A stretch of 64,000 bases of DNA from JAHDNZ01 sp036721855. Lineage in GTDB: Bacteria; Bacillota; DTU065. Shown in pieces: positions 26,333 through 35,579 of this stretch. A model generated the notes under the pieces. The model did not search any database. It worked only from the letters and a program-made list of their open reading frames with translations, and was not told the DNA's origin. How positions within the stretch are numbered: the first letter of the stretch is position 1; each line of letters starts with the position of its first letter. The stretch covers positions 87,829-151,828 of the forward strand of contig DAIMKF010000001.1 in assembly GCA_036721855.1 (NCBI GenBank), given 5' to 3'. The position numbers and the translations under genes were made by a program.

Positions 26333-27412
26333 ATGGAAAAAATTAAAATTAAACTACAATTTTTTGCTGGAGAAAAAACAGAACCAGCAACCCCTAAAAA
26401 AAGGCGTGATGTACGCAAAAAAGGCCAGGTTTTTAAAAGTCAGGATTTGATCATGGCAGCAACAATTTTGCTTGCCTTTTCACTTTTACCTACTTTTCTA
26501 CGATTTATCAGTAATTATGCTTTACGATATGTAACCGATGCTTTATCAATTCAACAAACTTCAGATTTTACAATCGAGTTCATCAGTGAACTTATACAAA
26601 AAAATATTGGGGTATTGATAGTTTGTGTACTACCATTTATGTTAGCTATAGCTTTAATGGGTTTGAGTATTAATCTCCTTCAAACAGGCTTCTTAAATGT
26701 ACCGGAGCTTATAAGACCAAAGTTTGAGAGAATCAATCCTCTTGAAGGATTTAAACGCCTGTTTTCCAAAAAGGCACTTGTAAACCTTTTAAAATCTATC
26801 TGTAAAGTTTTTATAGTTGGCTATACAATTTATGTCGCTTTGTCGCAAAGTATAGCCAAAGTATCAAGTTTAAGCCAGGTAAGCCTTCCGGATGGTTTTA
26901 CACTTATGACTGAACTTATCTCTAACTTAGGTGTTAAAATAGGGCTTTTGCTTCTGGTTCTTGGTATTATAGATTATTTTTATCAGTGGTGGGAATTTGA
27001 AGTATCAATTCGTATGACCAAACAAGAACTTAAAGATGAATATAAACAACTTGAAGGAGATCCCCAAGTTAAATCAAGAATACGTTCTAAACAAAGGCAG
27101 CTTGCCTATAGCCGTATGATGCAGGCAATACCTTCTGCCGATGTTGTTATTACCAACCCAACTCATGTAGCTGTAGCCTTAAAATACGAAGCTAAAAAAG
27201 GAGCACCAGAAATTCTGGCCAAAGGCCGAGGGCTCTTAGCTCAAAAGATTAAAGAGTTAGCTAGAGATAATGAGATACCTATTGTAGAAAGACCGGAATT
27301 AGCACGTGCCATATATCAAATGGCTGAAGTTGGTCAATTTATTCCTCCGGAATTGTATAAAGCTGTAGCTGAAGTTTTAGCTTTTGTATATAGACTAAAA
27401 CAAAAATCTTAA
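26333..27412 (+). CDS. flhB: Flagellar export switch protein FlhB
   Basis: Membrane protein that changes export specificity; 359 aa. The start KLQFFAGEKTEPATPKKRRD is typical. Four TM helices follow. The cytoplasmic autocleavage site NPTH (in VVITNPTHVAVAL) is intact, so it should self-cleave between Asn and Pro. It works with FliK, encoded earlier in the operon. Confidence 0.97.
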   Translation: MEKIKIKLQFFAGEKTEPATPKKRRDVRKKGQVFKSQDLIMAATILLAFSLLPTFLRFISNYALRYVTDALSIQQTSDFTIEFISELIQKNIGVLIVCVLPFMLAIALMGLSINLLQTGFLNVPELIRPKFERINPLEGFKRLFSKKALVNLLKSICKVFIVGYTIYVALSQSIAKVSSLSQVSLPDGFTLMTELISNLGVKIGLLLLVLGIIDYFYQWWEFEVSIRMTKQELKDEYKQLEGDPQVKSRIRSKQRQLAYSRMMQAIPSADVVITNPTHVAVALKYEAKKGAPEILAKGRGLLAQKIKELARDNEIPIVERPELARAIYQMAEVGQFIPPELYKAVAEVLAFVYRLKQKS

Positions 27413-27425
27413 AGGAGGGTGAGAG

Positions 27426-29504
27426 ATGAACTTAACGGATGAATCTACCAGGCGCCTTAGTAAAGTAAGTGATTTTTTAGCTGTAGTAGGGATCTTGTTT
27501 ATTGTTATGATGCTTATTATACCTCTCTCACCTGTGGTGTTAGATCTATTGTTAGCTGTAAATATTAGCCTTTCGGTTTTAATTTTGCTACTAACAATGA
27601 ATGTGAGCCGCTCACTGGATTTTGCCATTTTCCCCAGTCTTCTTTTGATTATGACCCTGTTTCGTTTAGCTCTCAATGTTTCTTCAACAAGACTGATACT
27701 TCTAAATGGCTATGCCGGCCAAATTATTACTGCTTTTGGCAACTTTGTTGTAGGTGGTAATGCGGTAGTAGGTTTTGTTATATTTATTATTCTGGTTGTA
27801 ATTCAGTTTATAGTTATAACTAAAGGTGCTGAACGTGTGGCCGAAGTAGCAGCTCGTTTTACTCTTGATGCTATGCCAGGCAAGCAAATGAGTATCGATG
27901 CCGACTTAAATGCTGGTTTAATCACAGATGAGCAAGCAAGAACCAGAAGACGTGAAATTGAACGTGAAGCTGATTTTTATGGCGCTATGGATGGTGCTTC
28001 TAAATTTGTCAAAGGCGATGCCATAGCAGGTATTATTATTACTCTTATTAACATCCTTGGTGGTTTAACCATCGGTATGGTTCAAAAGGGTTTACCTTTC
28101 AACCAGGCTCTTAACAGGTATACTTTGCTTACGGTAGGCGATGGTCTGGTTTCCCAAATACCAGCGCTCTTGGTCTCTACGGCCATGGGTATTTTAGTTA
28201 CCAGAGCAGCCTCGGAAAGCAATCTAGGTCATGATCTAACCCAACAACTCTTTTCTCAACCCAAAGTTTTATATATAGCGGCCGGTCTTTTAATAATATT
28301 GGGATTTATTCCCGGGCTGCCGACAATGCCATTTGTTTTAATTGCACTGCTACTTGGAGGTATTGGCTATTTAACAAGCAAGACTGTCGCTAAAAAGTCC
28401 TTGGAATATGCTGAAAAAGAGAGTGCCCAAGAATTAAAACAAGCAGAGACGCCCGAAAGAGTCTTAAACCTGGTACAGTTTGACCCCATCGAACTTGAAA
28501 TTGGCTATAGCTTAATACCTTATGTAGACCAGGAGCAGGGCGGTGATCTGCTAGATCGCATTACTTTAATCCGCAAACAAGTGGCTTTAGAACTTGGTGT
28601 GGTACTTCCAGTAGTAAGAATTAGAGATAATTTACAACTCCAGCCCAATGAGTATGTGATTAAAATAAAAGGTGTAGAGGTAGGTAAAGGTGAATTAATG
28701 CCTCACCATCATTTAGCTATGGACTCAGGAACAGCAACCAGATCAATTAATGGCATTCCGACTACCGAACCTGCCTTTGGGCTTCCGGCTCTTTGGATCA
28801 GTGAGGTCGATAGAGAAGAAGCAGAAATGGCGGGTTATACAACGGTTGATTCGGCATCTGTTTTGGCGACTCATCTGACAGAAGTACTCAGAAGCCATGC
28901 TGCCGAGTTTATTGGTAGGCAGGAAGTTAAAAATCTTATTAATAGTGTGAAAGAAAACTCGCCGGCTGTTATTGAAGAACTTACACCAGATCCACTATCT
29001 TTAGGTGATATTCAAAAGGTTCTCCAAAACCTAGTCAGAGAAGGAATTTCGATTCGTAACCTAATTGAGATCTTTGAGAAACTGGCAGATTATGCCAGAT
29101 TAAGCAAAGATACCGATTATTTAACCGAGATGACTCGTCAGGGATTAAGCCGACAAATATCCAAATCTTTAGTTGATGAAAAAAATCGCCTTCAGGTTAT
29201 AACTCTATCTCCCGAGATCGAAGAAGCTGTATTCGAAGCTGTGAAAAAAGAGCAAGAAACAGGTAGCTTGGCTTTGGATCCTAATCTATGGCAGAGTTTA
29301 TTAAAAGGGTTGGGTGAAGAGATCGAAAATGTAGCCGGAAGGGGCTTTATGCCTATTATTCTTACTTCACCACCTATTAGACTGGCTTTTCGCAGGCTAA
29401 TAGAACATGCTATGCCCCGAGTGGTTGTAATAAGTTACAATGAGATTGATCCTAGTGTACAAGTGCATGGACTAGGGATGGTGAGATTTGCTGATGCTAG
29501 TTAA
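27426..29504 (+). CDS. flhA: Flagellar export apparatus protein FlhA
   Basis: Largest export-gate component, 692 aa, with eight membrane helices in the first 330 residues. The FHIPEP-region equivalent is FPSLLLIMTLFRLALNVSST followed by RLILL; the loop carries DAMPGKQMSIDADLNAG. The cytoplasmic ring-forming C-terminal domain makes up the rest. RBS AAAGGAGGGTGA, and its stop overlaps flhF by 11 bases. Confidence 0.97.
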   Translation: MNLTDESTRRLSKVSDFLAVVGILFIVMMLIIPLSPVVLDLLLAVNISLSVLILLLTMNVSRSLDFAIFPSLLLIMTLFRLALNVSSTRLILLNGYAGQIITAFGNFVVGGNAVVGFVIFIILVVIQFIVITKGAERVAEVAARFTLDAMPGKQMSIDADLNAGLITDEQARTRRREIEREADFYGAMDGASKFVKGDAIAGIIITLINILGGLTIGMVQKGLPFNQALNRYTLLTVGDGLVSQIPALLVSTAMGILVTRAASESNLGHDLTQQLFSQPKVLYIAAGLLIILGFIPGLPTMPFVLIALLLGGIGYLTSKTVAKKSLEYAEKESAQELKQAETPERVLNLVQFDPIELEIGYSLIPYVDQEQGGDLLDRITLIRKQVALELGVVLPVVRIRDNLQLQPNEYVIKIKGVEVGKGELMPHHHLAMDSGTATRSINGIPTTEPAFGLPALWISEVDREEAEMAGYTTVDSASVLATHLTEVLRSHAAEFIGRQEVKNLINSVKENSPAVIEELTPDPLSLGDIQKVLQNLVREGISIRNLIEIFEKLADYARLSKDTDYLTEMTRQGLSRQISKSLVDEKNRLQVITLSPEIEEAVFEAVKKEQETGSLALDPNLWQSLLKGLGEEIENVAGRGFMPIILTSPPIRLAFRRLIEHAMPRVVVISYNEIDPSVQVHGLGMVRFADAS

Positions 29505-30591
29505 AAAATACCGAGCAGATTCTATGACCGAAGTCTTGGATTTAGTTAAAAAAGAGTTGGGACCGGAGGCTTTAATTATTGAATCAAAAAAAGTGAGGCA
29601 AAAAGGTTTCTTTGGGTTTTTTCAGCCTTTAAAAGTTGAGGTTACCGCAGTGTTAGAAAGTGCTTCAAAGCAACTGTATCAACCAAAAGTGCCGGAAATT
29701 GACCCTGAAATAATGGCAAGTACGGTTAAAGAAGTTGCCAAACTTAAAGAAATGATTAACGCAATTAAAGCAGAGTCTGCTTTAAGCACTCTGATTACAT
29801 CTCCGAAAGAAGTACCGGTAATTGAGCCATTAAATTTAATTAAAAAGCGGCTTTTAGATACGGGCATGAGCCTTGATGCCGTTGGCTACTTGTTAAAGGA
29901 ACTCGTTTTAGAGGGCGTAGATTTGTATACAGCCACAGCTGTGGAAAATGCTATTGGAAATGTCTTAAAAAAATCTCTTAAAACCAAAGCACCATTAATA
30001 GATAAAAAACCCTATCTAATCTTTTTAGTAGGAACTACAGGAGTCGGTAAAACCACTACTATCGCTAAATTAGCTGCTAAATACCATCTCAGGGATGATC
30101 TTAAAGTGGCTTTAATTACCGTCGATACTTATCGTATCGCAGCTGTCGAACAACTAAAGACCTATGCCGAGATAATCAACATCCCTGTTGAAGTGGCCTT
30201 TAACAAAGATGATTATCTTAAAGCACTTTTGCGTTTTAAAGAGATGGATTTAATAATTGTCGATACTGCAGGCAGAAGTCAACATAATATGATTCAAATA
30301 GGAGAGCTCAGAGATTTTATTGCCGTAAAAAAACCGCAAGAGATTCATCTTGTTATAAGTGCCACAGCCAAAATTGAAGATTGTCGTTCCATTATAGCAG
30401 CCTTCGTACCTTTGGGTGTAACTCATCTAATCTATACGAAGGTTGATGAAACCATAAAACATGGCACTCTTTTTGAGATCTTAAAATCAACCCAAATACC
30501 GCTTAGCTTTATTACTACCGGTCAAAAGGTTCCTGAAGATTTACAGACAGCTTCGATAGACAAAGTTATCGAGCTGATCATAGGAGATTAA
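29494..30591 (+). CDS. flhF: Flagellar SRP-like GTPase FlhF
   Basis: SRP-family GTPase that helps set flagellar position and number; 365 aa. The B domain starts VKKYRADSMTEVLDLVKKEL. The NG domain has P-loop VGTTGVGKTTTIAKLA, VALITVDTYRIAAVEQLKTY and LIIVDTAGRSQHN. ATG 29494 has GGTGAG 8 bases before; the in-frame TTG at 29488 is less likely. Regulated in other bacteria by FlhG, the next gene. Confidence 0.96.
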   Translation: MLVKKYRADSMTEVLDLVKKELGPEALIIESKKVRQKGFFGFFQPLKVEVTAVLESASKQLYQPKVPEIDPEIMASTVKEVAKLKEMINAIKAESALSTLITSPKEVPVIEPLNLIKKRLLDTGMSLDAVGYLLKELVLEGVDLYTATAVENAIGNVLKKSLKTKAPLIDKKPYLIFLVGTTGVGKTTTIAKLAAKYHLRDDLKVALITVDTYRIAAVEQLKTYAEIINIPVEVAFNKDDYLKALLRFKEMDLIIVDTAGRSQHNMIQIGELRDFIAVKKPQEIHLVISATAKIEDCRSIIAAFVPLGVTHLIYTKVDETIKHGTLFEILKSTQIPLSFITTGQKVPEDLQTASIDKVIELIIGD

Positions 30592-30592
30592 T

Positions 30593-31474
30593 ATGCAGGA
30601 TCAAGCCAGTGGCTTACGCAAGTTAGCCCGGGGGAAAAAATCCAAAGCTAAAACTATTGTTATAACTAGCGGTAAGGGTGGGGTTGGGAAAAGTTCATTT
30701 GCGGTTAACTTTGCCTTATCTTTGGGCAAAAATGGTCAACGGGTTGCGATATTAGATGCCGATCTAGGACTGGCCAATCTTGATCTTTTAATGGGTATTC
30801 CTACTACTTACAATATTATGCATCTTTTAGAAGGACAAAAAAGATTAAGTGAGATTATTCTTCAAGGACCATACGGAGTAAAGCTAATTCCCGGTGGTTC
30901 GGGAATTGTGGAACTAGCCAATATAAGTGAACTCAAATTAAAAGGTTTAATTGAGGCTTTTGGTGTATTAGATCCTTACCTGGATTATTTTATTATTGAT
31001 ACAGGAGCAGGTATCAATAAGCAGGTGTTAGCCTTTGCTTTGGCTGCAGATGAGGTTTTTACCGTGACTACACCGGAGCCTACTTCCCTGGCAGATTCTT
31101 ATGGAATTATTAAAATATTACAAAAAGGAAATCCTACACTTCCAATTAACATAGTGGTTAACCAGGCTGATAACCTAGCCCATGGTGAAAGGATCTATCA
31201 ACGTCTCAAACTAATCTGTAAGAATTTTGCCGCTAAGGATGTTGGCTTAGTAGGTATTATACCTCGTGATATAGCTGTAAGCAAAGCTATTCGTAACCAG
31301 ATACCTCTTTTAATTTTCCAACCAAAATCTAAGGCAGCTGTGGCTATTAACCAAGCTGCTAGTCGTTACCTGGAATTTAACGCTTTGGATCTGGCTACAA
31401 AGAAAACTAACCAGCCCCCTGAGCGCAAAGGTTTCAGTGGGTTTTTAGAAAGAATGGCTCGTTTGTTAAGATGA
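30593..31474 (+). CDS. flhG: MinD-like ATPase FlhG (YlxH)
   Basis: Cytoplasmic ParA/MinD-family ATPase controlling flagellar number together with FlhF; 293 aa. Deviant Walker A is TSGKGGVGKSSFAVNFALSL, and the switch region is ILDADLGLANLDLLMG. An N-terminal basic leader (QASGLRKLARG) resembles the activator segment that stimulates FlhF. It starts 1 base after flhF. The chemotaxis genes that often follow here are missing and sigD comes next. Confidence 0.95.
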   Translation: MQDQASGLRKLARGKKSKAKTIVITSGKGGVGKSSFAVNFALSLGKNGQRVAILDADLGLANLDLLMGIPTTYNIMHLLEGQKRLSEIILQGPYGVKLIPGGSGIVELANISELKLKGLIEAFGVLDPYLDYFIIDTGAGINKQVLAFALAADEVFTVTTPEPTSLADSYGIIKILQKGNPTLPINIVVNQADNLAHGERIYQRLKLICKNFAAKDVGLVGIIPRDIAVSKAIRNQIPLLIFQPKSKAAVAINQAASRYLEFNALDLATKKTNQPPERKGFSGFLERMARLLR

Positions 31475-31486
31475 GGAGTGTGGTCT

Positions 31487-32242
31487 ATGCTCCCAAGTAA
31501 TGATCTTTGGACAGAACTAAAAGTCGGCAATCAAAAAGCCCGAGAACAGTTAATTGAAGATAATATAGCTTTAGTTCAGGAGATGGCAAGGGCTATAGCC
31601 AAGAATTTGCCACAGCATGTGGAGGTAGAGGAACTGGAGAGCCTAGGCTTTTTAGGCCTTTTAGATGCGGTTGATAAATTTGAGCCCGAAAGAGGTGTCC
31701 CTTTCGAAGCCTATGGCAGACAGCGTATTAAAGGTGCAATTCTGGATGGCCTAAGAAAAGAAGACTGGTTAAGCTCCACCGCAAGAAGAAAGACTAAAAG
31801 AATTGCTGAGGTCTACGATTTTTTAGAACGAGAATTAATGCGTCCGGCTACCGACGAAGAAGTAGCTTTAGAGTTAGATATCTCAGTTACAGAGTTTCGC
31901 AAGACTATCCAGGAAATAAATAAAGAACTGGTTCCACTGGAAGCACCAATAACCACAGATAGTGAAGGTCATACTCAGACATTTATTGACATTATCCCTT
32001 CAAAAGAGGATATAGGTAGTGCTTTAGAGAAAAAACATATCAAAGAGTTGCTGGTAGAAGCTATTGAAAAACTACCTGAAAAAGAACGATTGGTAGTTGC
32101 TTTATATTATTATGAAGGACTCAATTTGACTGAAATTGGTGAAGTCTTAGATCTTTCTACCTCACGTATTTCACAACTACATGCCAAAGCAATTCTAAGA
32201 CTGAGAGGTCGTCTAGGGCGTAGAAAAGACGAACTGTTTTAA
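31487..32242 (+). CDS. sigD: Flagellar sigma factor SigD (FliA, sigma-28)
   Basis: Sigma-28 of the FliA/WhiG group, 251 aa from ATG 31487. Region 2 reads ELESLGFLGLLDAVDKFEPE and FEAYGRQRIKGAILDGLRKE, then DWLSSTARRK. Region 4 is EKERLVVALYYYEGLNLTEI followed by LSTSRISQLHAKAILRL. GAGGAG lies 8 bases before ATG 31487; an in-frame GTG at 31478 overlaps it. It probably transcribes late flagellar genes and may read the site before flgB. Confidence 0.95.
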   Translation: MLPSNDLWTELKVGNQKAREQLIEDNIALVQEMARAIAKNLPQHVEVEELESLGFLGLLDAVDKFEPERGVPFEAYGRQRIKGAILDGLRKEDWLSSTARRKTKRIAEVYDFLERELMRPATDEEVALELDISVTEFRKTIQEINKELVPLEAPITTDSEGHTQTFIDIIPSKEDIGSALEKKHIKELLVEAIEKLPEKERLVVALYYYEGLNLTEIGEVLDLSTSRISQLHAKAILRLRGRLGRRKDELF

Positions 32243-32270
32243 TAATGTCAGGTTTAAGGGAGGAAGTAGT

Positions 32271-32582
32271 ATGTCAATCAAACCAGTTGATATGCAGATA
32301 CTCCTACCTCGCTCTCAAGAAATCCAAAGAGGAGAAACGATTAAAGACAGTAAGTCAAATAGCAACAATCAATTTGTCCTAATTGAGAATGAGAAGGAAA
32401 CCGTAAAAAAGACCAAACAGATCAATGAAACTAATAAAAGTGAAGAAGTCAAGATCAGTGAAGAAGGGAAGAAAAGCCGGGACCAGAATCCAAGTGGATT
32501 TGCTTCTTCTAAGAAGAAGCAAGAAGAAGACTGTGACTTTACTCCCAGCACCTTAGGGAAAAATATAGATATTAAAATCTAG
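32271..32582 (+). CDS. Small polar protein downstream of sigD, unknown function
   Basis: 103 aa, very polar and rich in Lys, Glu, Asn and Ser. The N-terminus MSIKPVDMQILLPRSQEIQ resembles short proteins found at this place in clostridial flagellar operons. No membrane segment or known motif is seen. RBS AGGGAGG lies about 7 bases before ATG. Gene status is supported by the RBS, operon position and tight spacing; function is unknown. Confidence 0.7.
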   Translation: MSIKPVDMQILLPRSQEIQRGETIKDSKSNSNNQFVLIENEKETVKKTKQINETNKSEEVKISEEGKKSRDQNPSGFASSKKKQEEDCDFTPSTLGKNIDIKI

Positions 32583-32593
32583 AAAGCAGGTGG

Positions 32594-33022
32594 GTGTGGG
32601 TGCCATACATCCTTTTGGGGATAGGCATATTTGTTGTTGGCTTGTCTATAATCTTACCGGAACACTCTGGTGAACCGGAAGCTTTCAACAACCGCTCCAA
32701 AAAAGATATAGATGAGAAGTTAGATGTTTTAATAGATGAATTTAATGAAAGTTTCCATTTGGCAGGCAATGAATTAGATTTACGAATTGCTAAACTGGCC
32801 AAACTGCAAGAGTCAGTTGATCAATCAATATTATACTGGCAAAAAGCAATTCAAAAAGCGCAAACCCTTGATGAAAAAAAACATCTACCCCCAAAACATA
32901 AAGACGTTTTAGCGTTGAATAAAAATGGTCTTAATATTACTGAAATTGCTCAAAGACTCAATATTGGCAAAGGCGAAGTCGAAATGATTCTGGCACTGTA
33001 TGGGGCAGGTGAACTGGAATGA
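32594..33022 (+). CDS. DUF6115/SwrB-like membrane-anchored protein
   Basis: 142-aa protein with one N-terminal TM helix (VPYILLGIGIFVVGLSIILP), a central coiled coil and a C-terminal helix-turn-helix-like segment KHKDVLALNKNGLNITEIAQ followed by RLNIGKGEVEMIL. This layout matches DUF6115 proteins at the end of clostridial flagellar operons and resembles Bacillus SwrB, which promotes hook-basal-body completion. GTG start after AAAGCAGGTGG. The functional link to SwrB is inference. Confidence 0.75.
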   Translation: MWVPYILLGIGIFVVGLSIILPEHSGEPEAFNNRSKKDIDEKLDVLIDEFNESFHLAGNELDLRIAKLAKLQESVDQSILYWQKAIQKAQTLDEKKHLPPKHKDVLALNKNGLNITEIAQRLNIGKGEVEMILALYGAGELE

Positions 33023-33480
33023 GATCACAAAAAGATTTTTTCCTAGGTTTAGGGCTAGGACTTATTTTTGCGGCTATGGTCTGGATCGTGTTTTCTTTAG
33101 GACCAGTCGATGATGCTAAGATTATTACCAAAGCCAAGGAATTGGGCATGATCTTTCCCAAAGATTTAGGTGAACCACAATCGGTCTTGGCAAGTATAGA
33201 TGAGGGTACTTCATTACCCCAAGAGGAAGTAACTAAGACAGAGGATAACATACCCAATAAAACTCCTAAACTTGTAAACTATACTATTAAACCTGGTTCT
33301 AGTGCCAAAATAGTCGCAACTGAGCTAAAAGAAGCGGGAATTATAGCCGATGCTAATCTTTTTGTTGAGGAACTGACCAAAATGCAATTAACTGCTAAGA
33401 TCAAAGCTAAAAATTATAGGTTTGATCTCACATATGGTCCTGTAGATATGTATTTGGTTATTAAGGAAATTACAAAATAA
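33019..33480 (+). CDS. MltG/YceG-like membrane protein, short
   Basis: 153 aa with one N-terminal membrane helix (FLGLGLGLIFAAMVWIVFSL). The C-terminal domain (VNYTIKPGSSAKIVATELKE, AGIIADANLFVEEL) resembles the LysM-like N-terminal module of endolytic transglycosylase MltG. The catalytic part of MltG is absent, so it probably binds cell wall rather than cuts it. Overlaps the previous gene by four bases and ends the flagellar operon. Confidence 0.65.
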   Translation: MRSQKDFFLGLGLGLIFAAMVWIVFSLGPVDDAKIITKAKELGMIFPKDLGEPQSVLASIDEGTSLPQEEVTKTEDNIPNKTPKLVNYTIKPGSSAKIVATELKEAGIIADANLFVEELTKMQLTAKIKAKNYRFDLTYGPVDMYLVIKEITK

Positions 33481-33496
33481 AATTGTCATTTAGAGT

Positions 33497-33535
33497 AATG
33501 CAGCATAATTAAAACTTGGTATGCTGCATTTTTCC
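33497..33535 (+). terminator. Rho-independent terminator of the flagellar operon
   Basis: Perfect 11-bp stem AATGCAGCATA/TATGCTGCATT with a 12-base loop, followed by TTTTTCCTTTT. It lies 16 bases after the last flagellar-operon stop. Confidence 0.92.
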
Positions 33536-34076
33536 TTTTATCAACCTAGTTTTACGAAACAATTAATATATAGAATTAACTTTTTTACCCAGCACGAATT
33601 TTTTGATTTGTCCAATCCAATTGAAGTTTACTTAATCTCTCTTACGGTAGAGGGATGGTAAAAAGGCAGTTTGATTATTGTTGAATTCGAACTGGCAACG
33701 CAGGTAAAAGACAATCACTTTTATGGAGTATACTGGCAGAAAGGGAAAAATGGTAATTGCAAGATTTATTGCTACTAATAAGTTTTACAGTTTAGGGAGG
33801 TATTTCCAGCAAGGTATTTATCAGGTATTTATCAGCAAAGACTGGAAAGGGTTAATTGCAAAGGTAATTGCTACTTTTCAGGATTTATTTCTACCTTTGA
33901 CGAGCTTGACAACAAAATATAAGCAAAAAGCAGTCTTCATGTAGCTTTTTGGGACAGAATTTGTCATAATAAGAGTAGTAATTAGGCACTTTCTGCCTAT
34001 TTTTGGCAACACCAACCTAGAGGTCGAAATAAACGTTTTTTTCGCAAATGTTATTTCTACCCCCTCTAGTCGGTAT
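33536..34076 (+). other. Non-coding AT-rich region with short repeats left of the IS30 remnant
   Basis: About 540 bases without a convincing gene. It contains an 11-base tandem duplication GGTATTTATCA (33812-33833). Several copies of motifs such as GGTAATTGCTAC and TTATTTCTACC occur. A short hairpin TAGGCA/TGCCTA followed by TTTTT (33983-34004) could terminate plus-strand transcripts. The only ORF (33723-33944) has no RBS or homology and is built on the repeats. Confidence 0.5.
33835..33874 (+). repeat. Left copy of direct plus inverted repeat flanking the IS30 region
   Basis: 33835-33849 (GCAAAGACTGGAAAG) recurs as an exact direct repeat at 35547-35561. 33852-33874 (23 bases) recurs inverted at 35523-35545 with one mismatch. 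The order is direct repeat then inverted repeat here, mirrored on the right, like a transposon with flanking duplication about 1.7 kb long. Confidence 0.75.
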
Positions 34077-35479
34077 GGTAGCCATCCTTAATAGGTAACC
34101 CTGCCTGGCTAACTTATTTCTTTAGCAGAGTTGGAAGTAGTATGATTTCATTGCTTGGGATGATTTCTACTGCCAACTTTTCTAGGATATCCGTTCCATA
34201 TAGAAAGCTGAAGACTGATGTTGGAGATCGGTCGTTCAGCTTTTTTCTTTTGTACGAGTTAATGTGACTCATCATAAGATTTATATCGTCCTGAGTAAAT
34301 GAATCCATGCTTTTTCCTTTGGGAATGATTCTACGTATCAATCCATGATTGTTTTCTAATGCACCTTTTTGAAACGGAGATGATGGATCACAATAGAATA
34401 ATCTAGTCCTCTGATTTTGCTGGGTATCGAATTCGAGTTTTAGTGGATCAGAAAACTCACTACCATTATCGGTTAGAATAAGGGGGAAAAGCTTTTGAAA
34501 GACTTGTTTTCCCAACTTTTCGCATTAATAATACTAATAACGCTCTGTGCAGTATTTGCTTCTCTCAAGAAAGCGAGCATAAACTCAATTTCTACAAAAT
34601 GTAGCGTTAATAAAACTGCTCCACCATCGAGTTTTCCTTCAACAGTGTCTATTTGAACAATTGGTGTGTCTGGATTTTCTTCCATAAATTTATTGAAATC
34701 CTCATAGGTGCGATTTACTCTACACTTCTTGTCTATTTTATAGTTGTTTTGGGTTTTCTTGCGAGGACGGAATTTGACTTTACGGGGGAGATCGATATTT
34801 CTAGCTGAAAAATGATTTTAATCCACGTAGTTATAAATGGATCTCTCAGAACACATAAGAATGTCTTCATTAGTTGTAAAGATGTGATGAATAGATTGTC
34901 CTTTTAGGATAAGTGGACTAATTATTTTATAAAGGTACTTAATGGCGTTTTCGGTGCAATTGATGCCACTTCTTGATTCAGAACGTACTAACTCATATTC
35001 TTTTTGAGCATGAGATGCCTGGTAGAAGCATTTTTCTAACGAGCACTTGCTTAATTGAATGCAGCCATTGCATACATAGGGTGGCTTGTCCAAAAGCTGG
35101 CAAGTTTCTTTTACAAAATCTTTGCAAACCTTAGTACACATTTTGCAATACTTGCAGCTTCTATGGGTGCATGATTCTGACTCGCAGATATAAGATCTTT
35201 GGCAAGCAAATCGGTGCCGGCAATTATTAAACGCTCTTCCATAGTAGCCAGTTTGTCTAAAAATAATATGGTTTTTAATTTCTTTAGGTATTGCGGTACA
35301 ATGCTTACCGATCTCTTTAGCTATTGCTTTAAATGAATAGCGTTCTTTTAGCATTTCTTCGATGGTTTGCCTTTCCTTCAGAGAAAGATGATTGAACTGA
35401 GACCTCCTGCCTATATAGGTAGGATTTACCTACAAATAGCTTTGAGTAAAGTATAGCATTTGAACAACTAAATGCTACC
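34077..35479 (-). mobile_element. Decayed IS30-family insertion sequence
   Basis: A broken IS30-type transposase fills 34114-35399. Candidate ends GGTAGCCAT (34077-34085) and, inverted, GGTAGCATT (35479-35471) are similar, but no clear target duplication is seen at these points; the boundaries are tentative. The element lies between the flagellar operon terminator and the rpsB promoter. Confidence 0.6.
34114..35399 (-). pseudogene. IS30-family transposase, broken by a stop codon and a frameshift
   Basis: The reading frame from about 35399 runs through a helix-turn-helix (ERYSFKAIAKEIGKHCTAIP), a Cys-rich stretch (residues with CxxxC patterns) and SIYNYVD. It meets an in-frame TAA (34818-34820), continues in the same frame through VQIDTVEGKLDGG, and then shifts frame by one base near 34515 into LILTDNGSEFSDP and GALENNHGLIRRIIPKG. 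The three DDE acidic residues (D in QIDTVEG, D in LTDNGSEF, E in ALENNHG) are all still present, so decay is recent. No ATG precedes SQFNHLSLKERQT, so the start may be damaged too; the first ATG in frame is at 35354. Confidence 0.85.
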
Positions 35480-35522
35480 CCTTCAATTTGCATGAGTTAT
35501 TTCTACTCATATTCCTAGAGAG

Positions 35523-35561
35523 GTAGCAATTACTTTTGCAATTAAGGCAAAGACTGGAAAG
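35523..35561 (+). repeat. Right copy of inverted plus direct repeat flanking the IS30 region
   Basis: 35523-35545 is the inverted copy of 33852-33874 (22 of 23 bases). 35547-35561 is the exact direct copy of 33835-33849. The bases that follow can be read as KDWKEKDLETLVKEMAI and a stop, perhaps the end of an older gene, but this stretch also overlaps the rpsB promoter. Confidence 0.75.
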
Positions 35562-35579
35562 AGAAAGACTTAGAAACTC

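Noticed and set aside
33700..33900. CRISPR array from recurring short motifs
   Set aside because: Motifs differ in length, orientation and spacing; no regular repeat-spacer structure and no cas genes.
33723..33944. 73-aa plus-strand ORF left of the IS30 remnant
   Set aside because: No RBS, no recognised motif, and its sequence follows from the local short repeats (repeated IARFIAT/IAKVIAT-like stretches); more likely non-coding.
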